Source: BRH-c25 sp035417425
Lineage (GTDB): Bacteria; Bacillota; Clostridia; Lutisporales; Lutisporaceae
Length of the DNA stretch: 6,755 bases
Reading direction: 5' to 3'
Assembly: GCA_035417425.1 (NCBI GenBank)
Contig: DAOLPD010000165.1
Span: 1 to 6,755, forward strand
The notes under the pieces were generated by a model. That model did not search any database. It was not told where the DNA came from and worked only from the letters and a program-made list of their open reading frames with translations. A program made the translations under genes and the position numbers. Of the stretch, positions 1 to 5,912 are shown piece after piece (position 1 is the stretch's first letter; every line of letters starts with the position of its first letter).

Positions 1-117
1 GACTATGCCTATGTACATACGCCGGAAGACAGCACTAAAAGCATTCTTTTCCTCATTAAAAACGGGTCGGTTTCCGGCATAGAGCTGATAAACGGCTTGG
101 ATGGAGCTATATATTGA
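1..117 (+). CDS. C-terminal end of an unidentified protein (partial, cut by window edge)
   Basis: Frame 1 is open from the first base to a TGA at 115-117 and encodes 38 residues ending in NGLDGAIY. The other two plus frames hit stops within about 80 bases, and the stop lies just before a hairpin terminator, as expected for the end of a gene. The visible part is a mixed polar and hydrophobic segment with no membrane span and no motif I can assign. It converges on the asparaginase gene, so it belongs to a different transcription unit. I do not recognise the family, and a chance open stretch of this length is possible, so confidence is moderate. Confidence 0.5.
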   Translation, partial: DYAYVHTPEDSTKSILFLIKNGSVSGIELINGLDGAIY

Positions 118-133
118 TTCATTAGGCAATAAA

Positions 134-171
134 AAACAGGCAGCCTCAAAGAAATTTGACGGTGCCTGTTT
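134..171 (-). terminator. Rho-independent terminator after ansA, probably bidirectional
   Basis: An inverted repeat pairs AAACAGGCA (134-142) with TGCCTGTTT (163-171). The stem is extended by CC (144-145) with GG (161-162) across one bulged G, around a 15-base loop. Read on the minus strand, the stem is followed by six U (complement of 131-136), which is a good intrinsic terminator 11 bases beyond the ansA stop. Read on the plus strand, the downstream tail GCTTGTTTCTCT is U-rich but interrupted, so it may also end the upstream plus-strand gene less efficiently. Confidence 0.8.
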
Positions 172-181
172 GCTTGTTTCT

Positions 182-1165
182 CTAGTAATAATTCTTCTCG
201 AATATATCCTTGATTTCAGCCAGATTTTTCGTGTGGCCTAACGCCACAATAAGTTTGATCCTGGCCTTTTGCCCGGGAAGGTTGTCTCCAAGAATCACGC
301 CTCTCTTGGTAAGCTCTTTGCCTGCTCCGGGATATCCGTAACTGTCAAGGACCTTACCCATCATGCAGCGGGACACAAGTACAATCGGTATACCCTTACC
401 CAATGCATATTCAATCCCGGGAACCATTGTCGGCGGGATGTTCCCTCTGCCCATACCTTCAATTACTATTCCGTGGGTTCCGGAATCCACACAAAAACGA
501 AGCAGCTTGTCATCCATACCGCAGGCAGTCTTAATCAGGTCTACACGGCTGTCTATTGTTTCAGTGGCTATATACTGCCTTTTTGTATAGTTATGGTAGA
601 AGTATGCTTTATCGTTGTCAATAAAACCTATGGGGCCGAAATCCACGCTCTTGAAGGTATCCAGAGTATGGGTATTGGTCTTGGTTACCTGTGAGGCGGA
701 ATGTATTTCGTTATTCATTACTACCAGTACACCTCTGCCGTATGCTTCATTTGAAACCGCGGCATAGGTTGCGGCGATTAAGTTCATTGGCCCGTCGAAG
801 CCCAGCTCTGAGCTGTTTTTCATAGAACCGAAAAACACAATAGGTTTTTCGGAGTTTGATGTAAGGTCTACAAGGTATGCGGTCTCTTCCAGGGAATCGG
901 TACCATGAGTTACTACTGCGCCGTCAAAGCCTTCGACTTCAAGCTTGTACTGTATTGCCTTGGAAAGCTCAAACATTTTTTCGGGAGTCATATGAGGGCC
1001 CGGTATATTGCTAAAATTCAAAAAATCAATTTCTGCAATGCTATCAAGACCCGGGGTCATTTGAAGTATTTGCTCTCCGCTGATTGCAGGCACCGCCGCG
1101 TTGGTTTTCTCATCAATTTTCATTGCAATGGTACCGCCGGTAAATACTATAATTATCCTTTTCAT
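182..1165 (-). CDS. ansA: Type I (cytoplasmic) L-asparaginase
   Basis: Predicted to hydrolyse L-asparagine to L-aspartate and ammonia in the cytoplasm. The 327 residues match the usual family length of about 325-335, and there is no signal peptide, which fits the type I enzyme. The N-terminal catalytic loop TGGTIA carries Thr12. The second signature VVTHGTDSLEETAYL (84-98) carries Thr89 and Asp90, and VTKTNTHTLDTF (160-171) carries Lys162. These fall at the same numbers as the catalytic residues of mature E. coli AnsB. The start is supported by GGGAGGA (complement of 1171-1177) five bases upstream. It lies 29 bases after the speA stop with no promoter or terminator between, so it is probably co-transcribed as the last gene of that unit. 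One oddity is that the loop after FFGS reads MKNSSELGFDGP (115-126) rather than the more common MRP...SADGP, so substrate preference (asparagine versus glutamine or related amides) is uncertain. Confidence 0.9.
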   Translation of the reverse strand: MKRIIIVFTGGTIAMKIDEKTNAAVPAISGEQILQMTPGLDSIAEIDFLNFSNIPGPHMTPEKMFELSKAIQYKLEVEGFDGAVVTHGTDSLEETAYLVDLTSNSEKPIVFFGSMKNSSELGFDGPMNLIAATYAAVSNEAYGRGVLVVMNNEIHSASQVTKTNTHTLDTFKSVDFGPIGFIDNDKAYFYHNYTKRQYIATETIDSRVDLIKTACGMDDKLLRFCVDSGTHGIVIEGMGRGNIPPTMVPGIEYALGKGIPIVLVSRCMMGKVLDSYGYPGAGKELTKRGVILGDNLPGQKARIKLIVALGHTKNLAEIKDIFEKNYY

Positions 1166-1194
1166 ACTCTTCCTCCCTGTGCTAAAGAATAATA

Positions 1195-2682
1195 TTAAAT
1201 ATTTACATTCATAATTTGCAGGTCGCTGACTATCTTGATGCGGTTCACCTCAGGATCTTCAGTACCTTGGACATAAAGCTTTGCAGCCTTCAAAGCCCTT
1301 ACATAATCAACAATTTCCTGTGTTATTATTTCCCCGGGGCAAAGTATGGGTATACCCGGAGGATAGGCCATCAGGAATTCGGCACTGATGAGTCCCACAC
1401 TGTCTTCCAAGGGGATGGGTATTGTCATGCTGTTGAATGCATCCCTCGGTGTCAGGACACTTTCCGGTATGTTCGGTATTCCCAATACTTCAGATTTTAC
1501 AATTTCTTTGCAGCTTTGTTCGGCGCTTATCTCTTCGAGAGCGTTTATCAGTTTGTCTACCTTTTCTTTTGTATCCCCAAAAGAGAATACACAAAGGATA
1601 TTGTAGAGGTCTGACAGTTCAGGCTGTATGAAATATCTTTCCGTCAGTATGTCTTCAAGCTCATGACCGGATAGGCCTAAATCCTTTGAAGTGATAGTAA
1701 TCTTTGTAGGGTCAAAGCCGTAGGCGCCTTTTTTCTCAAGGACTTCTTCACCAAAACAGTAGAAGCCTTTAATCTTATTGATTTTTTCTCTTGCATAGCC
1801 GGCAAGTTCTATTGCATCATCTATAAGCTTTTTTCCTTCAGTAGCCATCTGCATCCTGGCACAATCAAGGGAGGCCAGCAGCACATATGAGGGGCTTGTA
1901 GTCTGAAGGAGGCTCATGACGGTCTTAACTCTGTTGACATCAACAAATCCTTTTCTCACATGCAGCAGTGAGCTTTGTGTCATGGAGCCCACTATTTTAT
2001 GGGTACTTTGAGCGCAGATATCTGCGCCTGCATCCATTGCTGAAATGGGAAGCCTGCTGTTGAAGTGAAGATGAGGACCGTGGGCTTCATCAACTATAAG
2101 GGGAATATTATATTCATGAACTATTTTGGCAATTTCAACAATGTCAGTTGAAACACCGTAATAAGTAGGATTAACAATAAGCACTGCCTTGGCATCACTG
2201 TTCTGCTCCAGTGTTTTTCTGACTGTCTCGGGGGTAACATTAAGAGCTAATCCTACCCTTGTGTCAATTTCAGGATGCATATATAGGGGATTGGCGCCGC
2301 TGAGAATAATACCTGCCGTGACTGATTTATGAACATTTCTTGGGATTATTATTTTGTCTCCCTGAGTGACAACACTCATTATCATTGCCTGTATTGCACC
2401 GGAGGTTCCGTGTATTGAGAAAAAAGTGTAATCTGCATTATAAGCATCGGCGGCAAGTTCCTGTGCTTCCTTAATAACGCCTGTCGGCTTATGAAGGCTG
2501 TCAACCTGGTGAAAAACCGTCACATCTATTGATAAGACGTTTGTACCCACAAAATCTTTGAACTTCCTGACCATTCCCTGCCCGCGCTTATGCCCCGGAA
2601 CATGAAAAGGGATAGTATCATTGTTATGGTATTCCAGCAATGCGTCAAACAAGGGGGTTTTTGTCTGGTCCAACTTGTACAT
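1195..2682 (-). CDS. speA: Orn/Lys/Arg decarboxylase, SpeA-type (probable arginine decarboxylase)
   Basis: A PLP-dependent fold-type I decarboxylase of the Orn/Lys/Arg family, 495 residues, close to the roughly 490 of Bacillus subtilis SpeA. Visible motifs in order are PFHVPGHKRG (25-34), TFFSIHGTSGAI (86-97) at the cofactor phosphate and ring site, DKIIIPRNVHKS (109-120), VDEAHG (197-202) with Asp198 for the pyridine nitrogen, STHK (226-229) with Lys229 as the probable Schiff-base lysine, ELSDLYNILCVF (355-366), and a C-terminal domain with YPPGIPILCPGEIIT (440-454). From memory, these blocks resemble SpeA of B. subtilis, which makes agmatine for polyamine synthesis, and the adjacent speE supports a polyamine role. 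Substrate cannot be proved from sequence, so lysine or ornithine remain alternatives. The start has GAAAGGAAG (complement of 2691-2699) eight bases upstream. Its 5' leader contains a terminator, so it may be attenuated. Confidence 0.87.
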   Translation of the reverse strand: MYKLDQTKTPLFDALLEYHNNDTIPFHVPGHKRGQGMVRKFKDFVGTNVLSIDVTVFHQVDSLHKPTGVIKEAQELAADAYNADYTFFSIHGTSGAIQAMIMSVVTQGDKIIIPRNVHKSVTAGIILSGANPLYMHPEIDTRVGLALNVTPETVRKTLEQNSDAKAVLIVNPTYYGVSTDIVEIAKIVHEYNIPLIVDEAHGPHLHFNSRLPISAMDAGADICAQSTHKIVGSMTQSSLLHVRKGFVDVNRVKTVMSLLQTTSPSYVLLASLDCARMQMATEGKKLIDDAIELAGYAREKINKIKGFYCFGEEVLEKKGAYGFDPTKITITSKDLGLSGHELEDILTERYFIQPELSDLYNILCVFSFGDTKEKVDKLINALEEISAEQSCKEIVKSEVLGIPNIPESVLTPRDAFNSMTIPIPLEDSVGLISAEFLMAYPPGIPILCPGEIITQEIVDYVRALKAAKLYVQGTEDPEVNRIKIVSDLQIMNVNI

Positions 2683-2808
2683 TAATTACACTTCCTTTCG
2701 GTAATCTAAAGTATGTCCAAATAATATGCTAAAGAAAAAAGCCACGAACTTCGATGCAATAAGTTCAGGCTTCTGCAGAGCGATTTTAAGTTGTGTTATT
2801 CAAATGCC
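2683..2808 (-). promoter_or_regulatory. Predicted 5' leader of speA-ansA (possible attenuator)
   Basis: This is the stretch between the predicted start site near 2808 and the speA start codon. It contains an unpaired-looking AU-rich 5' part, the palindrome TCTGCAGA, the terminator hairpin, and about 55 bases of downstream leader with the ribosome binding site. There is no ATG-initiated leader peptide in it. I do not recognise a known riboswitch: there is no T-box motif, and it is far too small for a lysine riboswitch. Arrangement of promoter, terminator and coding start is what supports a regulatory reading. The mechanism and ligand are unknown. Confidence 0.4.
2738..2772 (-). terminator. Rho-independent terminator or attenuator between speE and speA
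   Basis: Read on the minus strand, AAGCC and GAACTT (complement of 2761-2772) pair with AAGTTC and GGCTT (complement of 2739-2751). The two stem blocks are separated by a small internal loop (T opposite GT), and the apical loop has 9 bases. The stem runs straight into six U, then C and UUU (complement of 2740-2731). It can terminate speE transcripts. It also lies downstream of the promoter at 2815-2843 and about 55 bases before the speA start, so it would interrupt transcription from that promoter too. I see no strong alternative antiterminator pairing. The best is a 5-base AACTT/AAGTT match with a segment further upstream in the leader. Confidence 0.8.
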
Positions 2809-2814
2809 AAATTT

Positions 2815-2843
2815 ATTATAGGGCAAACCTATATAAAATGCAA
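2815..2843 (-). promoter_or_regulatory. Sigma-A-type promoter upstream of the speA leader
   Basis: On the minus strand there is a -35 TTGCAT (complement of 2838-2843), a 17-base spacer and a perfect -10 TATAAT (complement of 2815-2820). Transcription should begin near 2808. The resulting leader of about 126 bases before speA contains the terminator at 2738-2772. The promoter lies between the speE stop and the speA start, so speA-ansA can form its own transcription unit. It is predicted by sequence match only, in an AT-rich region where chance -10 boxes are common, but the hexamer quality and spacing are good. Confidence 0.65.
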
Positions 2844-2875
2844 TAAATATTACTCAAAATTTGCATTAAAATATT

Positions 2876-3709
2876 TTATTTTTGCATAATCAAATCCTTT
2901 ATATATTTTGGTAGTATGAAGCATGCTTTATGCAGGTCTTTATGATAGTATTTCGTATCAAATTCAGGAATACTGTTAATATCTGTCTTTTCAGGGTCAT
3001 TTTTCTTAGAGCCCATTGTGAAGCTCCAGTGAACCCCGGGGTATGTAGGTACGTTGCCCATATAAAGCTTCGTAATCGGGAATACACTTTTAATGTCGCT
3101 GTAAACCTTTTTTACTATTTCCGGTGAATAGAAGGGTGACTCTGTCTGAGCTGTAAAAATCCCATCTTCTCTCAGACAGTCAAATACGGATTTATAAAAA
3201 CTGGCGCTAAAAAGTCCTTCTGCAGCACCAATAGGATCTGTCGAGTCAATGATTGCCACGTCAAACTCATTTTTATGCTCTTTCACATATTTTATGCCAT
3301 CACCGATAAAGACTTCAACCCGGGGATCGGAAAGCTTGCTGCTTATCTCAGGAAGATATTTTTTTGAAAGCTCTACCACTCTATCATCAATTTCACATAA
3401 TACTGCTTTTTCAACGGATTTGTGCTTAAGTATCTCTCTGATGGTACCTCCGTCACCGCCACCCACTACTAAAACCTTTTTCGGATTACCGTGAGTGAAA
3501 AGCGGTACATGAGTAATCATCTCATGATATGCATATTCATCCCGGATGGTTGTCTGGACAATTCCATCCAGTACAAGCATTCTTCCGAATTCATAGGTAT
3601 CCAGTATGGCAAGCTCCTGATACTTTGTCTTTTCTGTATGCAGGGTTTCTTTCACCTTGTATGTCATTGCGGCATTTTCATTCTGCATTTCCTTAATCCA
3701 TAAATCCAT
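2876..3709 (-). CDS. speE: Spermidine synthase (putrescine aminopropyltransferase)
   Basis: Transfers the aminopropyl group from decarboxylated S-adenosylmethionine to putrescine, giving spermidine and methylthioadenosine, in the cytoplasm. The 277 residues match the usual bacterial length of about 275-280. An N-terminal beta domain begins MDLW and includes LHTE and LVLDG, followed by a Rossmann methyltransferase-like fold. Key blocks are DEYAYHEM (57-64), VLVVGGGDGGTIREIL (79-94) with the GGGDGG cofactor loop, and IIDSTDP (153-159) with Asp155 and Asp158 at the catalytic and polyamine site. PTYPGVHW (221-228) forms part of the gate over the active site. The frame stays open to a TTG at 3722-3724, but that codon overlaps the GGAGG Shine-Dalgarno, so the ATG at 3707-3709, eight bases downstream of it, is the better start and matches B. 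subtilis SpeE. The gene starts 36 bases after the glycosyltransferase stop, so the two are probably co-transcribed. Confidence 0.93.
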   Translation of the reverse strand: MDLWIKEMQNENAAMTYKVKETLHTEKTKYQELAILDTYEFGRMLVLDGIVQTTIRDEYAYHEMITHVPLFTHGNPKKVLVVGGGDGGTIREILKHKSVEKAVLCEIDDRVVELSKKYLPEISSKLSDPRVEVFIGDGIKYVKEHKNEFDVAIIDSTDPIGAAEGLFSASFYKSVFDCLREDGIFTAQTESPFYSPEIVKKVYSDIKSVFPITKLYMGNVPTYPGVHWSFTMGSKKNDPEKTDINSIPEFDTKYYHKDLHKACFILPKYIKDLIMQK

Positions 3710-3717
3710 TTTAGTTT

Positions 3718-3722
3718 CCTCC
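3718..3722 (-). promoter_or_regulatory. Ribosome binding site that fixes the speE start
   Basis: GGAGG on the minus strand is followed by eight bases and then ATG at 3707-3709. The longer in-frame TTG start overlaps the first base of this Shine-Dalgarno and has no such site of its own upstream, so it is unlikely to be used. Confidence 0.85.
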
Positions 3723-3745
3723 AATCTATATTTTAATAGTATTCT

Positions 3746-4867
3746 TTAATAAGTTTTGCTGTCCAAACCGTACCTTACTGTAAGGTAGTGAACGATATTA
3801 TAAGCTGAATACGGCTTTTTCAATAATCCTGCCAGCTCTTTGAAGCATTTCATCCTGATCTCTGAATCAAATATCTGATTAATAAGAGCAGGTATCTTTC
3901 TGGCATCTGAGGTAGTAACTGCAGCGCCTGAGTTCAGAAGAAACTCAACATTTTCATGCTCTTGCCCGGGAAGAGGAGAGAATATTACAAGGGGTTTTTC
4001 CCTGCTTAAAATCTCTGATACAGATACGCCTCCGGGCTTGCTTATTATGCAATCAGACAGCTCCATAAGCTCATGCATGTTGTTTATGAATCCGTACACC
4101 ACCAACTTGTTTTTTGTAGACAGATTCTTGAGCTTTGCTTCAAGCCTGTTATTCCTGCCTGCAACTGCAATAATCTGAATATCTTCCATATCGCTGTCAA
4201 TGGCTTTTACTATATTGTTTATGCCTCCCAGCCCAAGACCGCCGCCCATTACAAGTATGGTTTTCTTATCTTCAAATCCCAGCTTTGCAAGCAGTTCTTC
4301 CCTATTATAGGATTCGCAGAACTCCTTTCTGATTGGGATTCCAAAGGGAAGCACCTTTTCCTTTTGTACGCCAAAACCCTTCATAATATAAGTCAGGTAT
4401 TCATGGGCTATTACATAGTAGTCGGTATTATCGTTAATATAAGAGGAATGTATATTGAAGTCTGTGACTACAGTTACAAGGGGACACCCAATTCTCTTTT
4501 TCTGTTTAAGGCTTGAAATTATAGCAGCAGGAAAGCTGTGGGTGCATATAATAACGTCCGGATTAAAGTTTATCGCGGTTTTCCTGAGCTTACTGGTCAT
4601 TAATTTGTTGGCAATATCATTTATGTCTATAATCGGGTCAAGCCGGTTGGTTTTTTCGTAAATCTTCCCCCAGGCTTTCGGATAAAACTTCAATATATTC
4701 AGGTAACCGTCAAGAATGACTTTATCCAATAATGGGCTTATATAATTTATTGTATTGATAATCTTTACTCTTGAGGAGTTATCCTGGCGTATAAACTCAT
4801 TTCTCAGTGTATGGGCGACCTGGTCGTGACCATTGCCGATAGAAACGGAAAAAATCAGTACATTCAT
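3746..4867 (-). CDS. MGDG synthase/UgtP-type glycosyltransferase
   Basis: A GT-B fold nucleotide-sugar glycosyltransferase of 373 residues, of the type that adds sugar to diacylglycerol at the inner membrane face (UgtP and MGDG synthase relatives, related to MurG). The N-terminal acceptor domain starts MNVLIFSVSIGNGHDQVA, with the GNGH loop at 11-14, and contains CTHSFPAA (108-115) and VVTDFNIHSSY (133-143). The C-terminal donor domain has the glycine loop MGGGLGLGG (207-215), SKPGGVSVSE (276-285) and PLPGQEHEN (298-306), typical of UDP-sugar binding. There is no membrane span or signal peptide. The open frame extends 18 codons upstream to 4921, but that ATG has no Shine-Dalgarno and lies almost at the predicted transcription start, whereas the chosen ATG has AGGAG seven bases upstream and begins at the conserved N-terminus. 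The gene is first in a unit with speE and divergent from spoIIA. The acceptor cannot be determined from sequence, and a cell-wall or spore-specific substrate is possible. Confidence 0.82.
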   Translation of the reverse strand: MNVLIFSVSIGNGHDQVAHTLRNEFIRQDNSSRVKIINTINYISPLLDKVILDGYLNILKFYPKAWGKIYEKTNRLDPIIDINDIANKLMTSKLRKTAINFNPDVIICTHSFPAAIISSLKQKKRIGCPLVTVVTDFNIHSSYINDNTDYYVIAHEYLTYIMKGFGVQKEKVLPFGIPIRKEFCESYNREELLAKLGFEDKKTILVMGGGLGLGGINNIVKAIDSDMEDIQIIAVAGRNNRLEAKLKNLSTKNKLVVYGFINNMHELMELSDCIISKPGGVSVSEILSREKPLVIFSPLPGQEHENVEFLLNSGAAVTTSDARKIPALINQIFDSEIRMKCFKELAGLLKKPYSAYNIVHYLTVRYGLDSKTY

Positions 4868-4874
4868 ACTTTTA

Positions 4875-4879
4875 CTCCT
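4875..4879 (-). promoter_or_regulatory. Ribosome binding site that fixes the glycosyltransferase start
   Basis: AGGAG on the minus strand (complement of CTCCT) precedes ATG at 4865-4867 by seven bases. The upstream in-frame ATG at 4919-4921 is preceded only by AGTTGTAA and lacks such a site. Confidence 0.8.
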
Positions 4880-4932
4880 AAAACCGGTAAAATTATTATT
4901 AGCTATTGGTTTCATCTGCATTTACAACTATT

Positions 4933-4941
4933 AGTATAGCA
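4933..4941 (-). promoter_or_regulatory. Extended -10 promoter for the glycosyltransferase-speE unit
   Basis: On the minus strand the sequence reads TGC TATACT, an extended -10 (TGn plus a five-of-six match to TATAAT). Hexamers at -35 spacing are poor (CTAGTA at 17 bases), which is tolerated with an extended -10. Initiation near 4926 would give a leader of about 60 bases to the chosen start. No better promoter is visible in this gap on this strand. Confidence 0.5.
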
Positions 4942-5034
4942 CAAAATGCTAATTTTACTAGATATATATAAACACGAAAATTTCTGCGTATTTTTATGTA
5001 TTACTACAAAAACCGAGCATTTAATTTTTGACGG

Positions 5035-5044
5035 TGTGACAAAA
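5035..5044 (-). promoter_or_regulatory. Probable Spo0A box upstream of spoIIA
   Basis: Read on the minus strand the sequence is TTTTGTCACA, which matches the 0A-box core TTTTGTCRAA at all but one position. It lies 16 bases upstream of the sigma-H -35 element, around -60 relative to the expected start, a position compatible with activation by phosphorylated Spo0A. A second, weaker TTGACGG just upstream could be a degenerate companion. Confidence 0.5.
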
Positions 5045-5060
5045 CTATACATATTTCATT

Positions 5061-5088
5061 GAAGGAAAAAGCTGTAATGTATGGAATA
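5061..5088 (+). promoter_or_regulatory. Sigma-H promoter of the spoIIA operon
   Basis: GAAGGAAAA (5061-5069) fits the sigma-H -35 consensus RNAGGAWWW at every position. After an 11-base spacer, ATGGAATA (5081-5088) fits the -10 consensus RNNGAAWW at every position. It lies about 35 bases before the spoIIAA start codon. In B. subtilis the same operon is transcribed by sigma-H with Spo0A, so both motif and context agree. Confidence 0.8.
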
Positions 5089-5122
5089 TAAATATAGACG
5101 AATTTGAATTGGAGGGACATGA

Positions 5123-5464
5123 ATGAGCATAGATTTTAGTTATGAGGACAGGCTGCTGATTGTCCGCATCAATGGAGATATTGATCACCATTCTTGTGAA
5201 GAGATAAGGTCCAAAATAGATAAGGAGATTGCTTCAAAGAACCCAAGATCAATTCTTTTCGATATGGAACAGGTAGGTTTTATGGACAGTTCGGGAATAG
5301 GTGTGCTGATAGGACGGTATAAGCTTATTGCAAATGGTGGGGGTAAGGCAGGTATGATAAATGTAAAGCCTCAAATAATGAGATTGTGCGAGATATGCGG
5401 GCTGCAGAAGATTATCAAGATATATTCCAGCAAGAAGCAAGCCATTGCAAGTATAAAGGAGTGA
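5123..5464 (+). CDS. spoIIAA: Anti-sigma-F factor antagonist SpoIIAA
   Basis: A single STAS-domain protein of 113 residues (B. subtilis SpoIIAA has about 117). In its unphosphorylated form it binds SpoIIAB and frees sigma-F, and SpoIIAB inactivates it by phosphorylation. The characteristic block FMDSSGIGVLIGRYK (53-67) contains Ser56, which aligns with the phosphorylated Ser58 of B. subtilis, and GDIDHHS (18-24) matches the N-terminal strand region of the family. The start has GGAGGG at 5111-5116, six bases upstream. It is the first gene of the operon, and its TGA lies seven bases before spoIIAB. It acts in the cytoplasm of the sporulating cell. Nothing looks truncated or altered. Confidence 0.96.
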   Translation: MSIDFSYEDRLLIVRINGDIDHHSCEEIRSKIDKEIASKNPRSILFDMEQVGFMDSSGIGVLIGRYKLIANGGGKAGMINVKPQIMRLCEICGLQKIIKIYSSKKQAIASIKE

Positions 5465-5471
5465 TAACACA

Positions 5472-5903
5472 ATGAAAGCAGATAACGAAATGAAACTTGA
5501 ATTCCCAAGCAAATCACAGAATGAGAGCTTCGCAAGGTCTGTGGTTGCAGCATTTGTGGCACAACTGGATCCGACAATAGAAGAACTGGCAGAGATAAAG
5601 ACTGCGGTGTCCGAAGCGGTTACAAATGCCATTATACATGGGTATTCATGCGAAATGGGTAATGTGGTTATTGTTACAAGGATATATGGTGATACCGTAG
5701 AGATAGAGGTAAAGGATTCCGGAGTCGGTATAGCAGATATTGAGCTTGCCAGGCAGCCGCTGTATACATCAAAGCCGGAGCTTGAAAGATCAGGAATGGG
5801 TTTCACTGTCATGGAAACCTTTATGGATAAAGTGGAAATTGAATCACTTCCTTGGAAAGGAACGACCATACGTATGACCAAACAAATAACGACAGTCAGA
5901 TGA
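5472..5903 (+). CDS. spoIIAB: Anti-sigma-F factor and serine kinase SpoIIAB
   Basis: A GHKL-fold ATP-binding protein of 143 residues (146 in B. subtilis). It holds sigma-F inactive and phosphorylates SpoIIAA. The N-terminal segment NESFARSVVAAFVAQLDP (17-34) includes Arg22, equivalent to Arg20 at the sigma-F/SpoIIAA contact surface in Bacillus. The N box EIKTAVSEAVTNAIIHGY (41-58) has Glu48, the likely catalytic base, and Asn52 for magnesium. KDSGVGI (81-87) is the G1 box, ARQPLYTSKPELERSGMGF (93-111) covers the ATP lid and G2 box, and GTTIR (130-134) completes the site. The ribosome binding site AAGGAG at 5456-5461 ends against the spoIIAA stop codon, so translation may be coupled. All key residues are present. 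Confidence 0.97.
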   Translation: MKADNEMKLEFPSKSQNESFARSVVAAFVAQLDPTIEELAEIKTAVSEAVTNAIIHGYSCEMGNVVIVTRIYGDTVEIEVKDSGVGIADIELARQPLYTSKPELERSGMGFTVMETFMDKVEIESLPWKGTTIRMTKQITTVR

Positions 5904-5912
5904 GGTATTGCT

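Noticed and set aside
269..694. Plus-strand open frame of 141 codons opposite ansA
   Set aside because: It is antisense to a gene with all its catalytic residues, with no family resemblance. It is a shadow frame.
2683..2808. Known riboswitch (lysine, T-box, preQ1) in the speA leader
   Set aside because: The leader is too short for a lysine riboswitch, lacks the T-box sequence, and shows no recognisable preQ1 core. Only a plain terminator hairpin is evident.
3736..3765. TGGACA-18-TACTAT on the minus strand as an internal speE promoter
   Set aside because: The -10 is poor and the spacing long. Close gene spacing makes read-through from the glycosyltransferase the simpler explanation, though a weak internal promoter is not excluded.
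5028..5055. TTGACG with CATATT at 16 bases as a vegetative promoter for spoIIA
   Set aside because: The -10 matches only four of six positions and overlaps the 0A-box region. The sigma-H match just downstream is much better and fits the operon.
5249..5881. Long minus-strand open frame of 210 codons opposite spoIIAA and spoIIAB
   Set aside because: It lies entirely antisense to two confidently identified genes, has no matching domain and a low-complexity Ser/Ile-rich translation. It is a shadow of their codon bias.
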